A stretch of 15,893 nt of DNA from an uncultured Eubacteriales bacterium (GTDB lineage: Bacteria > Bacillota > Clostridia > Oscillospirales > Oscillospiraceae). Shown piece after piece: positions 14,608-15,893 of the stretch (the stretch's first letter is position 1; each line of letters begins with the position of its first letter). Where the stretch lies: positions 1 to 15,893 of the forward strand of contig URPU01000053.1 in NCBI GenBank assembly GCA_900549865.1. Direction: 5' to 3'. The notes beneath the pieces are model-generated. The model ran no database searches and was not told the origin of the DNA. It saw only the letters and a list, made by a program, of their open reading frames with translations. Position numbers and translations under genes: made by a program.

Positions 14608-15681
14608 ATGAGTAAAGGACTTAAAAACGCACTACGGCTCGTCTGCTTCCTGCTGGTTTTCCTTGCGCTGTACTCGTGCGTTGCCACGCTTCTTGTTGCA
14701 AAGAACTATCAGTGGGAAAACTTCCGCGGCCTGTATTCGGAGCGGCGCGATTCTCTGGACTTCATGTATCTCGGCAGCAGCGCATGCTATATGTCGTGGA
14801 TGCCGTATGACGCGTGGGCTCAGTCGGGGCTTACATCCTACACCTTTGCAATGAGCAGTCTGCCGTCATATGCTTACGTGCCCATGCTCAAGGAGGCCGG
14901 GCGGATGCAGCAGCCGCAGTTTTTCATAATAGATGTGCGCCCCTTCGTGCAGTCATACGTCAAGCCGGATCTTTCCGATGTGACCAGCGGCATAACCGTC
15001 ATAAACGCAATGAAGACTTTCTCCCCCAACCGTCTGCCGCTTGCGGCGCGCTGCTATGAACTATATTCCGACAAGGTCGCCGCCGGACAGGTCGAAAGTC
15101 AGGGCGAGACTTTCGCTTCCTTCCTCTTTGACATTATAAGATATCACGTCACGTGGCGTGAGCTTGACAAATCATACTTTCCCAAGGCATCCGTCGATCT
15201 CCCCTACAACTGCTCAAAGGGGTATTACGGAACCGACCTGTGCGAGGTACTGGAGCTGAGCGATAATTCCGCCGTCACCTCCACGCTTGCTATTCATCCC
15301 GATGCTCAGACCGACCTTGAATCCGTGCTTAATCATCTGGCCCAAACCGGAGCGCAGGCGCTGTTCGTCAACGCCCCATCCGGCGAGAGTGTCGAGGAAA
15401 AGCAGAAATATAATTACATTGCGCGGCTCGTCGGTGAGCGGGGCTACCGCTTTGTGGACTTCAACGACCTTATCGACGACATGGGAATCGATGCCGGTAC
15501 GGATTTCTACAACAGGAACCATTTGAATATATATGGCTCAGAGAAGTACACCGCATATCTCATGAACTACATTCTCGAAAACTATGAGCTAAGCCCCCGG
15601 CACTCGCAGAAAGCCGAAGCCGATTGGCGCGAGGGCTACTCCGCGTGGCTCAATATAAAGGACAACATCAAATCGCATTGA
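14608..15681 (+). CDS. membrane-anchored SGNH-type protein, partner of the MBOAT acyltransferase
   Basis: The protein has 357 residues. An N-terminal membrane anchor (about 8-30) is followed by an extracytoplasmic domain with SGNH features: DFMYLGSSACYMSWMP (51-66), where Ser57/Ser58 sit at the block I nucleophile, and DFYNRNHLNIYGSEKYTAYL (299-318) with His305 at block V. At the place usually occupied by the triad Asp of D-x-x-H there is Asn302; Asp299 is nearby. In PatA/PatB, AlgI/AlgJ-AlgX and DltB/DltD systems an SGNH-type partner completes acyl transfer outside the membrane, and this gene has the same place. The ATG at 14608 follows GGGGTGA at good spacing and the MBOAT stop by 5 nt. It is the last gene of the operon. 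It is not clearly DltD by sequence. Confidence 0.82.
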   Translation: MSKGLKNALRLVCFLLVFLALYSCVATLLVAKNYQWENFRGLYSERRDSLDFMYLGSSACYMSWMPYDAWAQSGLTSYTFAMSSLPSYAYVPMLKEAGRMQQPQFFIIDVRPFVQSYVKPDLSDVTSGITVINAMKTFSPNRLPLAARCYELYSDKVAAGQVESQGETFASFLFDIIRYHVTWRELDKSYFPKASVDLPYNCSKGYYGTDLCEVLELSDNSAVTSTLAIHPDAQTDLESVLNHLAQTGAQALFVNAPSGESVEEKQKYNYIARLVGERGYRFVDFNDLIDDMGIDAGTDFYNRNHLNIYGSEKYTAYLMNYILENYELSPRHSQKAEADWREGYSAWLNIKDNIKSH

Positions 15682-15682
15682 C

Positions 15683-15720
15683 ATCCATTGCCGGCTGTAC
15701 AGGAACAGCCGGCAATGGAT
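15683..15720 (+). terminator. perfect 16-bp hairpin after the operon
   Basis: The arms ATCCATTGCCGGCTGT and its exact complement enclose a 6-base loop (ACAGGA), starting 1 nt after the SGNH stop codon. The stem is long and fairly GC-rich but is followed by ATGAAAAATC, not by a T-run. It may be a terminator of the type that needs no U-tract, or it may protect the 3' end of the mRNA. Confidence 0.5.
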
Positions 15721-15742
15721 ATGAAAAATCGCAACAAAACAC

Positions 15743-15771
15743 TTGATATTTTGCCTCGAATGAGATATACT
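15743..15771 (+). promoter_or_regulatory. promoter of the tRNA-Leu gene
   Basis: TTGATA (15743-15748), a 17-base spacer and TATACT (15766-15771) match the consensus well. The predicted start near 15778 is about 6 nt before the mature tRNA. Confidence 0.7.
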
Positions 15772-15783
15772 TTTCGACAGCGT

Positions 15784-15869
15784 GCCGGTGTGATGGAATG
15801 GTAGACGTAGCGGATTCAAAATCCGCCGATGGCGACATCGTGTGGGTTCGAGTCCCACCACCGGCACCA
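15784..15869 (+). tRNA. tRNA-Leu (anticodon CAA), CCA encoded
   Basis: The acceptor stem GCCGGTG/CACCGGC is perfect, as are the anticodon stem GCGGA/TCCGC around TTCAAAA (anticodon CAA, reads UUG) and the T-arm GTGGG-TTCGAGT-CCCAC. A long variable arm (about 15826-15841) marks a class II tRNA, as leucine tRNAs are. The discriminator is A, the leucine identity base, and CCA follows at 15867-15869. It ends 24 nt before the window edge. Confidence 0.97.
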
Positions 15870-15893
15870 TGGCGAGTGTTCTTACAGCATTTG

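Noticed and set aside
13076..15681. Alginate-type acetylation genes (algI/algJ)
   Set aside because: There are no alginate synthesis genes, and the dedicated ACP points to a carrier-bound donor.
11022..15720. A standard dltABCD operon for D-alanylation
   Set aside because: No adenylation enzyme (DltA) is present; the first gene is a HAD-IIIC FkbH-like protein, so the donor should differ.
1..15893. CRISPR array, riboswitch, prophage or integrase-bounded island next to the tRNA gene
   Set aside because: I saw no regularly spaced direct repeats, no integrase or phage genes and no duplicated tRNA 3' end in the window; no known riboswitch core was recognised.

Overview
The window looks like chromosome of a GC-rich anaerobic Firmicute (class Clostridia, probably an Oscillospirales/Oscillospiraceae-type gut organism; this is inferred, not proven). 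The reasons are Firmicute-style AGGAGG ribosome binding sites, sigma-A type promoters, frequent ATA codons despite high GC, and gene families common in such genomes (TRAP transporter with GntR/FadR regulator, DUF1015, membrane-anchored GH25 lysozyme).

Region A (1-5359, all minus strand) is a catabolic operon. Its order in the direction of transcription is a FadR-type GntR regulator, a transketolase N-terminal subunit gene, TRAP transporter genes dctP, dctQ and dctM, an amidohydrolase, and the start of a zinc-dependent alcohol dehydrogenase that runs off the left edge. It probably imports an organic or sugar acid and breaks it down. The transketolase and dctP genes are both broken: the 5' two thirds of one is joined directly, out of frame, to the 3' half of the other near 3945-3960. 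That is either a real deletion or an assembly join. A clear promoter with a perfect 17-bp-arm palindrome over its predicted start site precedes the transketolase gene and is a good candidate operator for the GntR protein. The dehydrogenase also loses family similarity in the last ~55 bases at the window edge.

Region B (5360-7848) has an acyltransferase-3 membrane protein (+) transcribed divergently from gntR. It is followed by a 257-bp highly structured, MITE-like intergenic element (6617-6873) and, convergently, a gene for a trigger-factor-like protein without a recognisable peptidyl-prolyl isomerase domain.

Region C (7849-11021, plus strand) has a pair of divergent promoters, then a DUF1015 protein, a DUF218/YdcF-like membrane protein and, with its own promoter, a membrane-anchored GH25 muramidase.

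Region D (11022-15720, plus strand) is the most interesting part. A strong promoter drives a tight four-gene operon: FkbH-like HAD-IIIC protein, acyl carrier protein, MBOAT O-acyltransferase and SGNH-type membrane-anchored protein. The layout parallels dltABCD, but the adenylating enzyme DltA is replaced by an FkbH-like enzyme. FkbH relatives load D-glycerate (from 1,3-bisphosphoglycerate) on a carrier protein, so the operon may decorate an extracellular polymer with glyceryl (or a related hydroxyacyl) esters. This function is inferred. A tRNA-Leu(CAA) gene with its own promoter closes the window.
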